From positions 1 through 63,181 of the forward strand of contig JACKBU010000028.1 in NCBI GenBank assembly GCA_020634395.1: 63,181 nt of DNA, given 5' to 3'. Made by a program: the position numbers and the translations under genes. This DNA comes from Ardenticatenaceae bacterium (GTDB lineage Bacteria > Chloroflexota > Anaerolineae > Promineifilales > Promineifilaceae). Position 1 is the stretch's first letter. Every line of letters starts with the position of its first letter. Under the pieces are notes generated by a model, which saw nothing but the letters and a program-made list of their open reading frames with translations, made no database searches and was not told where the DNA came from. This document shows positions 43,969 to 52,577 of this stretch, piece after piece.

Positions 43969-45024
43969 ATGGCGAAGATTTTGCTGATTGAGCATGATTA
44001 TCAGACGTTGGAGATGACCCAGGGGATTTTGGAGGAGGAGGGGTATGAGGTGCTGACGGCCGTTGACGATGCTTCTGGGCTGAAAACGGCCGTAGGCGAA
44101 AAGCCCGACCTCATCCTGCTAGACATCTTCCTGCCTGGCATGGACGGCGAAGAAGTAGCCCAATACCTGCGCGCCGACCCCGAAACGGCCGAAATCCCGC
44201 TCATCATGCTCGCCGATGAGAGCCAGCTAGACCATCTCACCATCGGCCACGAATCCCCCGTCGACGACTACCTCATCAAACCCTTCGACGCCGCCACGCT
44301 CATCACCAAAATCATGCCTTTCATCAACCGCGCCGGGCCGCAAAAAACTGTCATCTCCTCCGGCAACGGCGAACTGGACAGCAAAATGGGCGGCGGCATC
44401 CCGCTCGGCTCCCTGACGTTGGTGGAAGGCAGCTCCGGCGCGGGCAAATCCGTCCTCTCGCAGCAGATGATTTTTGGCTCGCTCAACGACAGCTTCACGC
44501 TCTCCCTTTTTACCAGCGAAAACACCGTCAAAAGCCTGGTCAAACAAATGCGCAGCCTGGACCTGGACATTTTAGACTTTTTGCTGCTGGGCAAAGCCCG
44601 CATCTACCCGATGGAGCTGTCGCGTTTGGGCGCCAGCGGGCCGCAGCTTTTGCTGCAAGCCATCAGCCGCGAAACCGAACGCGACATGGTCATCGTCGAT
44701 TCGCTGACGCTGGCCATCGGCCAATCGACGATTGAAGAGGTGTTGAGCTTTTTTGAGGAGTGCAAACGCCTGTGCGCGCGCGGCAGCAGCATCATCCTCA
44801 TCCTGCATTCCCACGCCGTCAGCAGTGAACTGCTGGTGCGCATCCGCTCATTGTGTGATGCCCACCTGCAGCTTCGCACGGAAGAAGTGGGCAAAAAACT
44901 GGTCAAAACGTTGGAAGTAACCAAAGTGCGCGGCGCCGACAAAACCACCGGCAACATCGTCAGCTTTGAAGTGGAACCCGGCTGGGGCATGCGCGTCATC
45001 CCGGTGAGCAAAGTGAAGGGTTAG
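43969..45024 (+). CDS. arlH: Receiver-ArlH fusion (archaellum KaiC-like ATPase)
   Basis: 351 residues. Residues 1-122 are a receiver domain with acceptor Asp52 (LILLDIFLPGMDG) and Lys104. The acidic pair is Glu8-His9 instead of two acids, and the switch Thr is Ala82. Residues 130-351 are ArlH (FlaH): GELDSKMGGGIPLGSLTLVEG, Walker A GSSGAGKS (154-161), TSENTVKSLVKQM and Walker B ending at Asp244 (MVIVDS). ArlH is a RecA-like ATP-binding protein that docks on ArlI in archaella and has no known role outside them. Archaeal ArlH is only the C-terminal part (about 230 residues), so the receiver is an added domain. It directly precedes arlI. Confidence 0.93.
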   Translation: MAKILLIEHDYQTLEMTQGILEEEGYEVLTAVDDASGLKTAVGEKPDLILLDIFLPGMDGEEVAQYLRADPETAEIPLIMLADESQLDHLTIGHESPVDDYLIKPFDAATLITKIMPFINRAGPQKTVISSGNGELDSKMGGGIPLGSLTLVEGSSGAGKSVLSQQMIFGSLNDSFTLSLFTSENTVKSLVKQMRSLDLDILDFLLLGKARIYPMELSRLGASGPQLLLQAISRETERDMVIVDSLTLAIGQSTIEEVLSFFEECKRLCARGSSIILILHSHAVSSELLVRIRSLCDAHLQLRTEEVGKKLVKTLEVTKVRGADKTTGNIVSFEVEPGWGMRVIPVSKVKG

Positions 45025-45036
45025 TCGACTAAAACC

Positions 45037-46791
45037 ATGTCACAATCCGTTCTCCCATTTTCCTATCAAACAGGCGGGGCGCAGTGCGACCACGGCGCGG
45101 GCTGCACCCTGCAATCCGTGCTGCCGCCGCCCCTGCGCGAAGCGTGTGATCAGGCGGATTTTCTGGCCGACTATCTGCACCATGTGCCTCTGGGGGACAT
45201 TGGCATTCCTATGTATTACCCCAAACTCTCGCGCAAGCTGCAATCGTTGGAGCGGCGTAATCTCATTTACCCGATTGACGGCGGCTTGTTTGTCCACATC
45301 TATCCAGACGCTGTCGCCGCGCGCGACCACTACGTCTCTATCGAGCCGACGGTGATGGTGGACCTGGACGAGGTGATGACGCAAATCGATGAGCGCCTGG
45401 TGGAATGGGCGGAAGACATCGGGCAGGTGGCAGACGAGGACGAAAAGAAGGAAGTGCTGCTCAAGCTGCTGGATCAGATTTGCACCACGCAGCCGCCGGT
45501 GGCAAATGGGAGGGGCAATGGGAATGGGAACGGCCGTTCCTCCAAATCCTCCAACGGCAGCCGCAGCAAACTCGACCCCATTTACGTCACCCCGCAGCAA
45601 ATGGAAGGCGTGCGCTACCGCGTCCTGCGCGACAAAGTAGGCTTAGGCCCGCTGCAGCCCTTGCTGCTGGATCCCTACATCGAAGACATTAGCTGCAGCG
45701 GCGTTGGCGCCATCTTCGTCGAGCACAAAATCTTCAAAAGCCTGCAAACCACCATCTCCTTCGAGACGATGGACCAGCTAGACGATTTTGCCGTCTGGCT
45801 GGGCGAATGGATCAAAAGCCCGGTCACTGTGCGCAACCCCATCGTCGATGCCGTCCTGCCGGATGGCTCGCGTATCAACATTGTATACGGCCGTGAAATC
45901 TCCAAACGCGGCAGCAACTTCACCATCCGTAAATTTGGCGGCACGCCCACCAGCATTCTGGAACTTATCGAATTCGGCACACTGGACTACACCATGGCCG
46001 CCTACCTCTCCCTCATCCTTGAGGAGGGGATGAACCTCTTTGTTGTCGGGGCCACGGCCTCCGGCAAGACGACCACGTTGAACGCCATCAACACCTTCAT
46101 CTTGCCGGAAGCCAAAATCATCACCATCGAAGACACGCCGGAGGTGATGGTGCCGCACAAAAACTGGATTCGGGAAGTGACCCGCGACATGGGGCGCGAG
46201 GCCACCGGTAGCAGCGTCGGCATGTTCGATCTGCTCAAAGCGGCGCTGCGGCAGCGCCCGGATCGCATCATCGTTGGTGAAATTCGCGGCGAGGAAGGGC
46301 GCATTGCCTTCCAGGCCATGCAAACCGGGCATGGCGTGATGTCCACCTTCCACGCCGCCTCCGTGGAAAAGCTGATCCAACGTCTAACCGGCGACCCCAT
46401 CAGCGTGCCCAAAACGTACATCGACAACCTCAACGTGGCCATCGTGCAATCGGCCGTGCGCCTGGCCGACAAAAAAATGGCCCGCCGTATTCTCAGCATC
46501 AACGAGATAATCGGCTACGACCCCTATACCGAAAGCTTCTCGTTTCTGGAAGCCTTCCGTTGGAACCCGGCCAACGACACCTTCGAGTTTCCCGGCTACA
46601 TGAACAGCTTCTTGCTGGAAGAGCGCATTGCCATGAAGCGCGGCATTCCGCCCCACAAGCGCAAAATGGTCTACACCGAGCTCAAGCGCCGGGCGACTGT
46701 TTTCCAGCGGCTGCATAAAGAAAAAGGAGTGCGTGGTTTTGATGATTTCTTCCAAATCCTTGCCGAAGCCCACCGCCAAAAGCTCTTATAA
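45037..46791 (+). CDS. arlI: Archaellum motor ATPase ArlI
   Basis: 584 residues, GspE/ArlI-type secretion ATPase. The N-terminal region (about 1-150) is followed by a low-complexity Asn/Gly/Ser stretch (about 155-178) and a core with GATASGKT Walker A (338-345), the Asp box IEDTPEVMVPH, Walker B IIVGEIRGEE with Glu415, and the His box STFHAASVEKL. Overall similarity is with archaeal FlaI/TadA rather than PilB, as there are no tetra-Cys sites. It powers assembly and rotation. It is preceded by arlH and overlaps arlJ by 50 bases, the conserved H-I-J order of archaella. Confidence 0.92.
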   Translation: MSQSVLPFSYQTGGAQCDHGAGCTLQSVLPPPLREACDQADFLADYLHHVPLGDIGIPMYYPKLSRKLQSLERRNLIYPIDGGLFVHIYPDAVAARDHYVSIEPTVMVDLDEVMTQIDERLVEWAEDIGQVADEDEKKEVLLKLLDQICTTQPPVANGRGNGNGNGRSSKSSNGSRSKLDPIYVTPQQMEGVRYRVLRDKVGLGPLQPLLLDPYIEDISCSGVGAIFVEHKIFKSLQTTISFETMDQLDDFAVWLGEWIKSPVTVRNPIVDAVLPDGSRINIVYGREISKRGSNFTIRKFGGTPTSILELIEFGTLDYTMAAYLSLILEEGMNLFVVGATASGKTTTLNAINTFILPEAKIITIEDTPEVMVPHKNWIREVTRDMGREATGSSVGMFDLLKAALRQRPDRIIVGEIRGEEGRIAFQAMQTGHGVMSTFHAASVEKLIQRLTGDPISVPKTYIDNLNVAIVQSAVRLADKKMARRILSINEIIGYDPYTESFSFLEAFRWNPANDTFEFPGYMNSFLLEERIAMKRGIPPHKRKMVYTELKRRATVFQRLHKEKGVRGFDDFFQILAEAHRQKLL

Positions 46792-48232
46792 ATTCAAGAA
46801 CGTCACCCCCTTCGACCAGTTTTACCAGTTGACGTATATGTCGGCGATGGCCGCCTCTGGCATTTCGCGCAGCAAGACGTTTGAGCTGGCGGCGGCTTCT
46901 GGCTCCCCAGCGGCGCAGTACTTCGAGGCCGTCAATCTGCTGGTCAACGAACTGCGCTACGATTATCCCGAAGCGTGCCGCACAGTGGCCGAAAAAGCAC
47001 GTTCCGATGATGTGAAAAGCTTCCTCCTACGCCTCTCCGATGCCATGCGCTCCGGCGAGCCGCTGCCCACTTTCCTGGCCCGCGAAGCGGAAGTGCAGGC
47101 CGACGCCTATGACAACGCCTATGAGCGTGACCTGGAATCGCTGAAAAAGTGGTCGGACGCCTTTTCGTCGATTGTCGTGTCGGTGGCCCTGATTGTGATT
47201 ATTAACCTGGTGTCCACGATGATTTATTCGATGGGCACGGGGATGATTACGGGGTTGGTGGTAACGGCCGTGATCATGGGTTTCTTTGGCGCCTGGATTC
47301 TCTCACGGGCTGCCCCGCAGGAAGAAATGATCATCCCCTCGGCCATCGGCTCGGCCGGGCAACGACGTTCATTGGCCCTGGCGCGGATTTTGATCCCAAC
47401 GGCCGTTCTCGTTAGCGGCGCCCTGATGGCCATGCATGTGGGTCCGGCCTGGACGATGATTGGCGCGGCCGCCATCCTCCTCCCCCTGGGCCTCGTCAGC
47501 GAAATGGCCGACCGCAAAATCACCAAAAAAGACGCCGAAATTGGCTCGTTTCTGCGCTCGGTGGGCGGCATGGCCACCTCCACCGGCACAACCCTCAAAG
47601 AAGCGCTCAACAAAATCGACATGAGTTCCTTCCCCATCCTCCAGCCCGACATTGAGCGGCTGGATACCCGCCTGCGCGCCCTGGTCAGCCCCCAGATTTG
47701 CTGGCAGCGCTTCGGCAACGAAACTGGCAGCCGCCTGATCCGGCAGGCCACCGGCATTTTCTACGAAGCCGTGCGCCTGGGCGGCGACCCGGAGCGCGTG
47801 GGCTTTCTCTGCTCGCTGTTCGCTTCCCGCACCGCCATGCTGCGCGCCAAAAGGCGCACGGTAGTCAGCACGTTCACCTGGCTCACCTTGGTAATGCACG
47901 TTGTCGTTGCCGGGCTGATGGTCTTTGTGCTGGAAATTATCCACAACTTTCTCATCATGATGCAGGCGGCGATTACCCCCGACGAGGCTGAATTGGCTGC
48001 GGAAAATCTGGCTATGCCGCTGGCAAACTTCAGCCCGCAGCAAATGCAGTTTCTGGATGCCATCACGGTGATGATGGTGGCGCTGCTGGCTGTTATCAGT
48101 GCTATGGCCATCATTTCCAGCGACGGCGGCTATAAGTTTAAGCTCACCCTGCATTTGTCTGTCCTGCTGTTTATGTCCGGGGTCTGCTTCTGGGTAGTAC
48201 CTCCGGTTGTGGCCGGGCTGCTAACCGTGTAA
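46742..48232 (+). CDS. arlJ: Archaellum membrane platform ArlJ
   Basis: About 496 residues from ATG 46742; a GTG at 46733 is also in frame. Two T2SSF/TadC-like modules: a cytoplasmic segment (residues 15-135), two or three membrane helices, a second cytoplasmic segment (about 260-375), and further helices to the C-terminus. About seven to nine helices are visible. This is the FlaJ arrangement, and with ArlI and ArlH it completes the core. The start lies inside arlI, so the two are translationally coupled. Confidence 0.88.
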   Translation: MISSKSLPKPTAKSSYKFKNVTPFDQFYQLTYMSAMAASGISRSKTFELAAASGSPAAQYFEAVNLLVNELRYDYPEACRTVAEKARSDDVKSFLLRLSDAMRSGEPLPTFLAREAEVQADAYDNAYERDLESLKKWSDAFSSIVVSVALIVIINLVSTMIYSMGTGMITGLVVTAVIMGFFGAWILSRAAPQEEMIIPSAIGSAGQRRSLALARILIPTAVLVSGALMAMHVGPAWTMIGAAAILLPLGLVSEMADRKITKKDAEIGSFLRSVGGMATSTGTTLKEALNKIDMSSFPILQPDIERLDTRLRALVSPQICWQRFGNETGSRLIRQATGIFYEAVRLGGDPERVGFLCSLFASRTAMLRAKRRTVVSTFTWLTLVMHVVVAGLMVFVLEIIHNFLIMMQAAITPDEAELAAENLAMPLANFSPQQMQFLDAITVMMVALLAVISAMAIISSDGGYKFKLTLHLSVLLFMSGVCFWVVPPVVAGLLTV

Positions 48233-48243
48233 ATGGCAGAGAT

Positions 48244-49317
48244 ATGATGACGACTGAAAGATCCACATCCCCCAAAAAGCGCCGCCCCTGGCTGCCGCTG
48301 GCTTTTATCGGCGGGCTGCTGCTAGGCTGGCTTGGGATCGGTTGGTGGCTGTGGCCGGTGCAGTGGAATAACAGCACGCCGGCCCAAATGGCTCCGGAAT
48401 TCCAGCGTGCCTACATAACGGCCGTCGCCGAGGCCTACGCGCTCACCGGCGATGCCGCCCAGGCACAAAACCGATTGTCTTCCTGGGATGATAGAGAACT
48501 GGCCACCACGCTAAGCTTGCTCATGCAAGAAGCGGTCGATCCCCAGACGCAGGAGCGTTACGCCGCACTGGCTGAAACCCTGACCATGCCGCGCGTGGAC
48601 GTCAGTTTGCTGGATATGATTTTAGGACAAAAGGTCATTGTGATAACGGCCGTGGCCGCTGTCGGTCTATTCCTGGCCGCCATCGGTCTGGCAGTACTAC
48701 CCTCCATCCAGCAGTCGAGAGCACGCCGCCAGGAAGATCAGCGGATGCTGGCGGGCGCGGAGCCGGCGGCCGAGATAGCGCCTGGAAGGGCAACGGCCGT
48801 TGCCGGGCAACCCCAGGCAGCCCCCGCCGCCCCTGCCGCCGCTGGCGAAACCGCATCAACCGGCACCACCCCCGCTAACGCGCCAAATCCTAATCCTCCC
48901 CAACCGGCAGAACCCGCCGCTGACGGCGCAGGCCAGGCTGATGCCGGAGGCGGCGGCGCAGCGGCCGGGCAGCCAGGCTCAATTCGGGCCGGAAACAGCC
49001 AGCCTCAGCAGCAGCCAAATCCCGCCAACGCCACGGTGCAGCCTCCGGCCCAGGCAACCACGGCCGTCACTGCCGCCCCCAACAGTCCACTACCACCTGT
49101 CAACAACCAGCAGCAGGAAGAGTCACAGGAAAAGTTATTGCCCGAGGCTACCGGCGGGATTCAGGAGCTGCTTAACAGCCTGTTTGAAGAAGATGATAAG
49201 CTGCTTCACTACGAAATGCTGCTGCGCGGCCTGGGTGAAGTGGATATGGGCCAGGTTGATACAAAAAGCAAGCAAGTCCTGGGCCGTTTACGCCGCATGA
49301 ATCGTGAGGATGATTGA
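48244..49317 (+). CDS. Unknown two-helix membrane protein with Pro/Ala/Gln-rich linker
   Basis: 357 residues. A basic N-terminus, a first membrane helix (about 16-37), an extracytoplasmic segment of about 90 residues, a second helix (about 128-152), a long low-complexity Ala/Pro/Gln/Asn region (about 170-300), and a conserved-looking acidic C-terminal part (about 305-357, GGIQELLNSLFEEDDKLLHYEMLLRG). No family recognised. Encoded between arlJ and the prepilin peptidase and overlapping the latter, so it is very likely part of the archaellum machine. The cytoplasmic C-terminal helix could contact the motor ring. Confidence 0.7.
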   Translation: MMTTERSTSPKKRRPWLPLAFIGGLLLGWLGIGWWLWPVQWNNSTPAQMAPEFQRAYITAVAEAYALTGDAAQAQNRLSSWDDRELATTLSLLMQEAVDPQTQERYAALAETLTMPRVDVSLLDMILGQKVIVITAVAAVGLFLAAIGLAVLPSIQQSRARRQEDQRMLAGAEPAAEIAPGRATAVAGQPQAAPAAPAAAGETASTGTTPANAPNPNPPQPAEPAADGAGQADAGGGGAAAGQPGSIRAGNSQPQQQPNPANATVQPPAQATTAVTAAPNSPLPPVNNQQQEESQEKLLPEATGGIQELLNSLFEEDDKLLHYEMLLRGLGEVDMGQVDTKSKQVLGRLRRMNREDD

Positions 49318-49930
49318 GGTGATTAGTCTGTGGTTGGCGGGTGGGTTTTTGATTGGCTGGCTGCTGTACTGGCTCAGCGATTTTTTGCCCCGCCGCCTGC
49401 GCAAAGCAGCACCATCCGCCTATACCAGCAGGTGGACAACCGTCATTCAGGGGGCAGTGGGAGGCTTAACGGCCGTCTGCTTCCTCTACTTTGGCCCGCG
49501 CCAGCAGTGGCCGACACTGGTCATCTATGCTTTTTTTCTTTTGATCGCCTTGATCGACGCCAAATATCGTCTGGTTCTCAACGTGTTGGTTTATCCCGCC
49601 CTTGCCCTGGTTTTGTCGTACCAGATAACGAGAGGTCCACAGGTATGGACGGCCGTGTTGCTGGGCGGCGGGTTGGCCTTTGCTGCATTTATGCTGGCAG
49701 CCTGGCTGCGCCCCGGCGATCTGGGCGGCGGAGACATTAAGCTGAGTGCCCTGATTGGCTTGCTGTTTGGCTTTCCGGCCCTGCTGTGGCCCCTGCTGAT
49801 TGGCGTAGCTGCCGGCGGGCTGGCCGCCGGATTTTTGTTGCTACGGGGTTACGGCCGTCGTTACCACATCCCCTACGCCCCCTTTCTCTGCCTGGGTGTT
49901 TTGATCGCGCTGTTCTACAACCCAATTTAA
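49310..49930 (+). CDS. A24-family prepilin peptidase (archaellin peptidase)
   Basis: About 206 residues, starting at ATG 49310 or GTG 49304, overlapping the previous gene. A polytopic membrane aspartyl protease with six or so helices. The first catalytic Asp is in LLIALIDAKYRLV (near 83) and the second in GDLGGGDIKLSALIG (near 142), the GxGD motif. The N-terminal methylase domain of bacterial PilD is absent, as in short archaeal and Tad peptidases. It should remove the signal peptide of archaellin after Gly16. Last gene of the archaellum cluster. Confidence 0.9.
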   Translation: MIEVISLWLAGGFLIGWLLYWLSDFLPRRLRKAAPSAYTSRWTTVIQGAVGGLTAVCFLYFGPRQQWPTLVIYAFFLLIALIDAKYRLVLNVLVYPALALVLSYQITRGPQVWTAVLLGGGLAFAAFMLAAWLRPGDLGGGDIKLSALIGLLFGFPALLWPLLIGVAAGGLAAGFLLLRGYGRRYHIPYAPFLCLGVLIALFYNPI

Positions 49931-50061
49931 CCGGCGGCGTCCCGCCGAATCTCGGTTTCCACTCTCTGGCGTGGGCGGCGCTCGCTCATCCACTACAACT
50001 TGCACACAATCTCCGAATGGGATAGCTTCTTAAACTAAATTACGGCGCAGGAGAATTTTTG

Positions 50062-51687
50062 ATGAAGAACCTGACAGGCTATATTTTTCTTTTGGCGGTG
50101 ATCTTCCTGGCGGCCTGCCAAAACGCCTCGCCAACCCCTCCGATCACGGCCGTTCCCACGACAACCGACATACCAGCCGGTGCCGGCATCGAAACGGCCG
50201 TTCCTGCCACCCTGCCTTCCCCAACCAGTGTACCTACAGAAACGGCCGTGCCGGTTGAACCGGCAGATCAAACCTTGTTTAACTGGAATGATCCGGCAAT
50301 CTATCGTTCTGGCCTCACTGCCAACGCGCAAGACAGTCTAGATCTGCTCTCCAGCAGGCCGGTCTACAGCATCACTTTGGCGATAGATCCGGCTGCTGCC
50401 ACGGTTTCAGGTACTGCCCAGATTCGCTATACGAATAGCGAGACAGTGCCGCTGGATAAAGTCTACCTCCATCTCTTCCCCAATTTGCTGGGTGGCGCTA
50501 TCGAAATCGACAATGTAGCGGTAGATGGCCAGGAGGCAGGTTGGCTATACGAAGGGCCGAATGACAGCATGCTGCGTGTTGAGCTGGCAGATGCCCTGCC
50601 GCCAGGGGAGCAGGTCGTCTTGGCAATGGACTTCACAACGGCCGTGCCCCAAAGTTTGGGCCGCAATTACGGCGTTTTTGCCCAGGTCGATGACGTCATG
50701 GCCCTGGCCCATTTTTATCCGATGGTAGCTGTTTACGACGATGAAGGCTGGCACACGGCTCCCCCGGTCGAATTTGGCGACCCAACCTTCGCCGATGCCA
50801 GCTTTTATCTGGTGACTTTGACCGCGCCGAGTGAGCAGGTGATAGCCGGGAGCGGTGTGGTTGTTGGGGAAGAGGATGACAGCCGTATGCAAACCGTAAC
50901 GATGGCAGCCGGACCGGCACGCGATTTTTATCTGGCCCTCAGTCCCAACTATGCTATTGAAACGGTAGAGACGGGCAGCACCACCATCCGCAGCTACGCG
51001 CCGGCGAAATTCGCTGCCGGTGCTCGCCAGGCTGCTGAAGCGGCTGCCAACGCCCTGGAAGTTTATGGCACACGCTTAGGGGCGTACCCCTACACAGAAT
51101 TAGACATCGTTGCCACACCAACCCAAGCCCTGGGAATTGAATATCCAGGTATTATCGCTATTACCCAGCGGGAATATGATCCTGACGATCCCCTCTCGGC
51201 CAACGTACCCAACAGTGTTTATCTGGAATCTACAGTAGCTCATGAAATGGGTCATCAATGGTTTTATAACGTCGTGGGCAACGATCAACTTGAGGAACCG
51301 TGGCTAGACGAGGCACTGGCCCAGTATGCAACCGGCCTCTACTACCTGGATAATTACGGCCGTGCCGCGGCCCAATCCTATGAAAATTCCTGGAATGATC
51401 GCTGGAACAGAGTCAACGACGCCGATATTCCCATAGGCCAGCCGGTTGGTGCCTACGAAGGGGCGGCCTACAGCGCCATCGTTTACGGCCGTGGCCCTCT
51501 CTTTGTCAAAGCCCTGGCTGAAACCATGGGCCAGCCCACTTTCGACACCTTCCTCAAAGATTACGTCAGCACCTATCAATGGGATATCGCCACAACAGAA
51601 GGGTTTCAATCACTCGCTGAAAGCCACTGCGGATGCGACCTGACAGATTTATTTAACAGTTGGGTATATGAGAACCAGGACAAATGA
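50062..51687 (+). CDS. M1-family metallopeptidase lipoprotein
   Basis: About 541 residues from ATG 50062 (CAGGAGAA upstream). A lipoprotein signal with VIFLAACQN places the lipid Cys near residue 17, followed by a Pro/Thr/Val linker. The N-terminal beta domain (about 80-260) precedes the catalytic domain with zinc site HEMGH (394-398) and third ligand Glu417 in WLDEALAQY, the HExxH-x18-E pattern of gluzincins. The GIEYPGII segment takes the GxMEN position. It would cleave N-terminal residues from peptides outside the cell. It follows the archaellum cluster by about 130 bases and probably has its own promoter. Confidence 0.9.
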   Translation: MKNLTGYIFLLAVIFLAACQNASPTPPITAVPTTTDIPAGAGIETAVPATLPSPTSVPTETAVPVEPADQTLFNWNDPAIYRSGLTANAQDSLDLLSSRPVYSITLAIDPAAATVSGTAQIRYTNSETVPLDKVYLHLFPNLLGGAIEIDNVAVDGQEAGWLYEGPNDSMLRVELADALPPGEQVVLAMDFTTAVPQSLGRNYGVFAQVDDVMALAHFYPMVAVYDDEGWHTAPPVEFGDPTFADASFYLVTLTAPSEQVIAGSGVVVGEEDDSRMQTVTMAAGPARDFYLALSPNYAIETVETGSTTIRSYAPAKFAAGARQAAEAAANALEVYGTRLGAYPYTELDIVATPTQALGIEYPGIIAITQREYDPDDPLSANVPNSVYLESTVAHEMGHQWFYNVVGNDQLEEPWLDEALAQYATGLYYLDNYGRAAAQSYENSWNDRWNRVNDADIPIGQPVGAYEGAAYSAIVYGRGPLFVKALAETMGQPTFDTFLKDYVSTYQWDIATTEGFQSLAESHCGCDLTDLFNSWVYENQDK

Positions 51688-52102
51688 CCCAGGGACCTAA
51701 GAGGCATGACTTAAATGAGTGATCTATTAACAAAGATTGTAACCTTGGCAGCATATAGTCTTGTTATAACCAAATAGGGGTGGCGCTAAACAGTATTGGA
51801 ACACGTAAGAGATCATCATCGCAAGCATCGCCGCCAACATCAAAGCCCCAAAGTAGCTAACATTGTAGTTATACCGCACACAACGATTCACCCTCACTGT
51901 AGCTAACAACGCCGCCACACCGAAGCTCTTGTTGTTCTGTATTGTAGCCTCAACGCCATTCGCATCGCAGCCGTATTGGACTTAACGTCGTTGTCGCATC
52001 GAAAAAACATCGCAGCCTCATTGAAGACTGGAATGGCGCCACACCCGCCCAAGAGGAGAGAGCTTAAACAATTTGTTTAGGCTCTTTTTTCTTGGGTCTT
52101 TT
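51688..52102. other. Gene-free interval, possible decayed sequence
   Basis: 415 bases without a supported gene. Base composition is lower in GC than its neighbours and it lacks ACGGCCGT, in contrast to both sides. An open 63-codon stretch on the minus strand (51727-51918) is hydrophobic but has no ribosome site or family. The only definite signal is a plus-strand terminator at 52059-52091. Confidence 0.4.
52059..52091 (+). terminator. Plus-strand intrinsic terminator with no gene directly upstream
   Basis: AGAGCTTAAAC (52059-52069) pairs with GTTTAGGCTCT (52075-52085), one wobble, followed by TTTTTT. The direction is opposite to the aroQ gene that begins on the other side. It may end a long 3' leader of the M1 peptidase message or a small unrecognised transcript. 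Confidence 0.6.
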
Positions 52103-52564
52103 TTATTTGCTATAAGGCGCCTTCTTGCTGTCGTTCAGATAATCGAGCAAAGCCTGTAATCCTAGCTGGTAACTTCGCCATCCAAATCCACTAATTTGCC
52201 CCAGACAAACGGCCGCAATAACCGAGTGATGCCGAAACTCTTCACGAGCATGGATGTTGGAGAGATGAACTTCCACCGTTGGCAAAGCAACGGCCGTTAC
52301 AGCGTCCCGCAGTGCGTAGCTGTAATGGGTAAAAGCGCCAGGATTGAACAGCAAACCGTCGGCCCAATTGCGCCCGACGTGAATGGCATCCACCATATCC
52401 CCTTCATGATTGGACTGCTGGAAACGGAGCTCTACAGACTTGTTGGCTACAAAGTCAATCAACGATTGGTTGATGTCTTCCAGGGTATGACGGCCATATA
52501 CACCTGGCTCCCGTGTGCCCAATAAATTCAAGTTAGGCCCATGCAAAACGAGAATTCGTGTCAC
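52103..52564 (-). CDS. aroQ: 3-dehydroquinate dehydratase, type II
   Basis: 153 residues, the usual size. LHGPNLNLLGTREPGVYG carries the catalytic Tyr and loop Arg of the type II enzyme. FNPGAFTHYSYALRDAV supplies the Asn and His region, and VHLSNIHAREEFRHHS the substrate-binding serine and histidine. It removes water from 3-dehydroquinate in the shikimate pathway. It is 13 bases downstream of the AroKB fusion gene, so three consecutive pathway activities (synthase, dehydratase, kinase) are made from one unit. Confidence 0.95.
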   Translation of the reverse strand: MTRILVLHGPNLNLLGTREPGVYGRHTLEDINQSLIDFVANKSVELRFQQSNHEGDMVDAIHVGRNWADGLLFNPGAFTHYSYALRDAVTAVALPTVEVHLSNIHAREEFRHHSVIAAVCLGQISGFGWRSYQLGLQALLDYLNDSKKAPYSK

Positions 52565-52577
52565 TTTGTCCTCCTTT

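Noticed and set aside
40404..49930. Type IV pilus or Tad pilus instead of archaellum
   Set aside because: An ArlH homologue, ArlF/G-like pair and H-I-J gene order are specific to archaella; no PilB/PilC/PilM-Q or TadG/CpaB genes are present.
51727..51918. Small hydrophobic minus-strand ORF of 63 codons
   Set aside because: No ribosome site, no family, irregular composition. Left as part of a possibly decayed interval.
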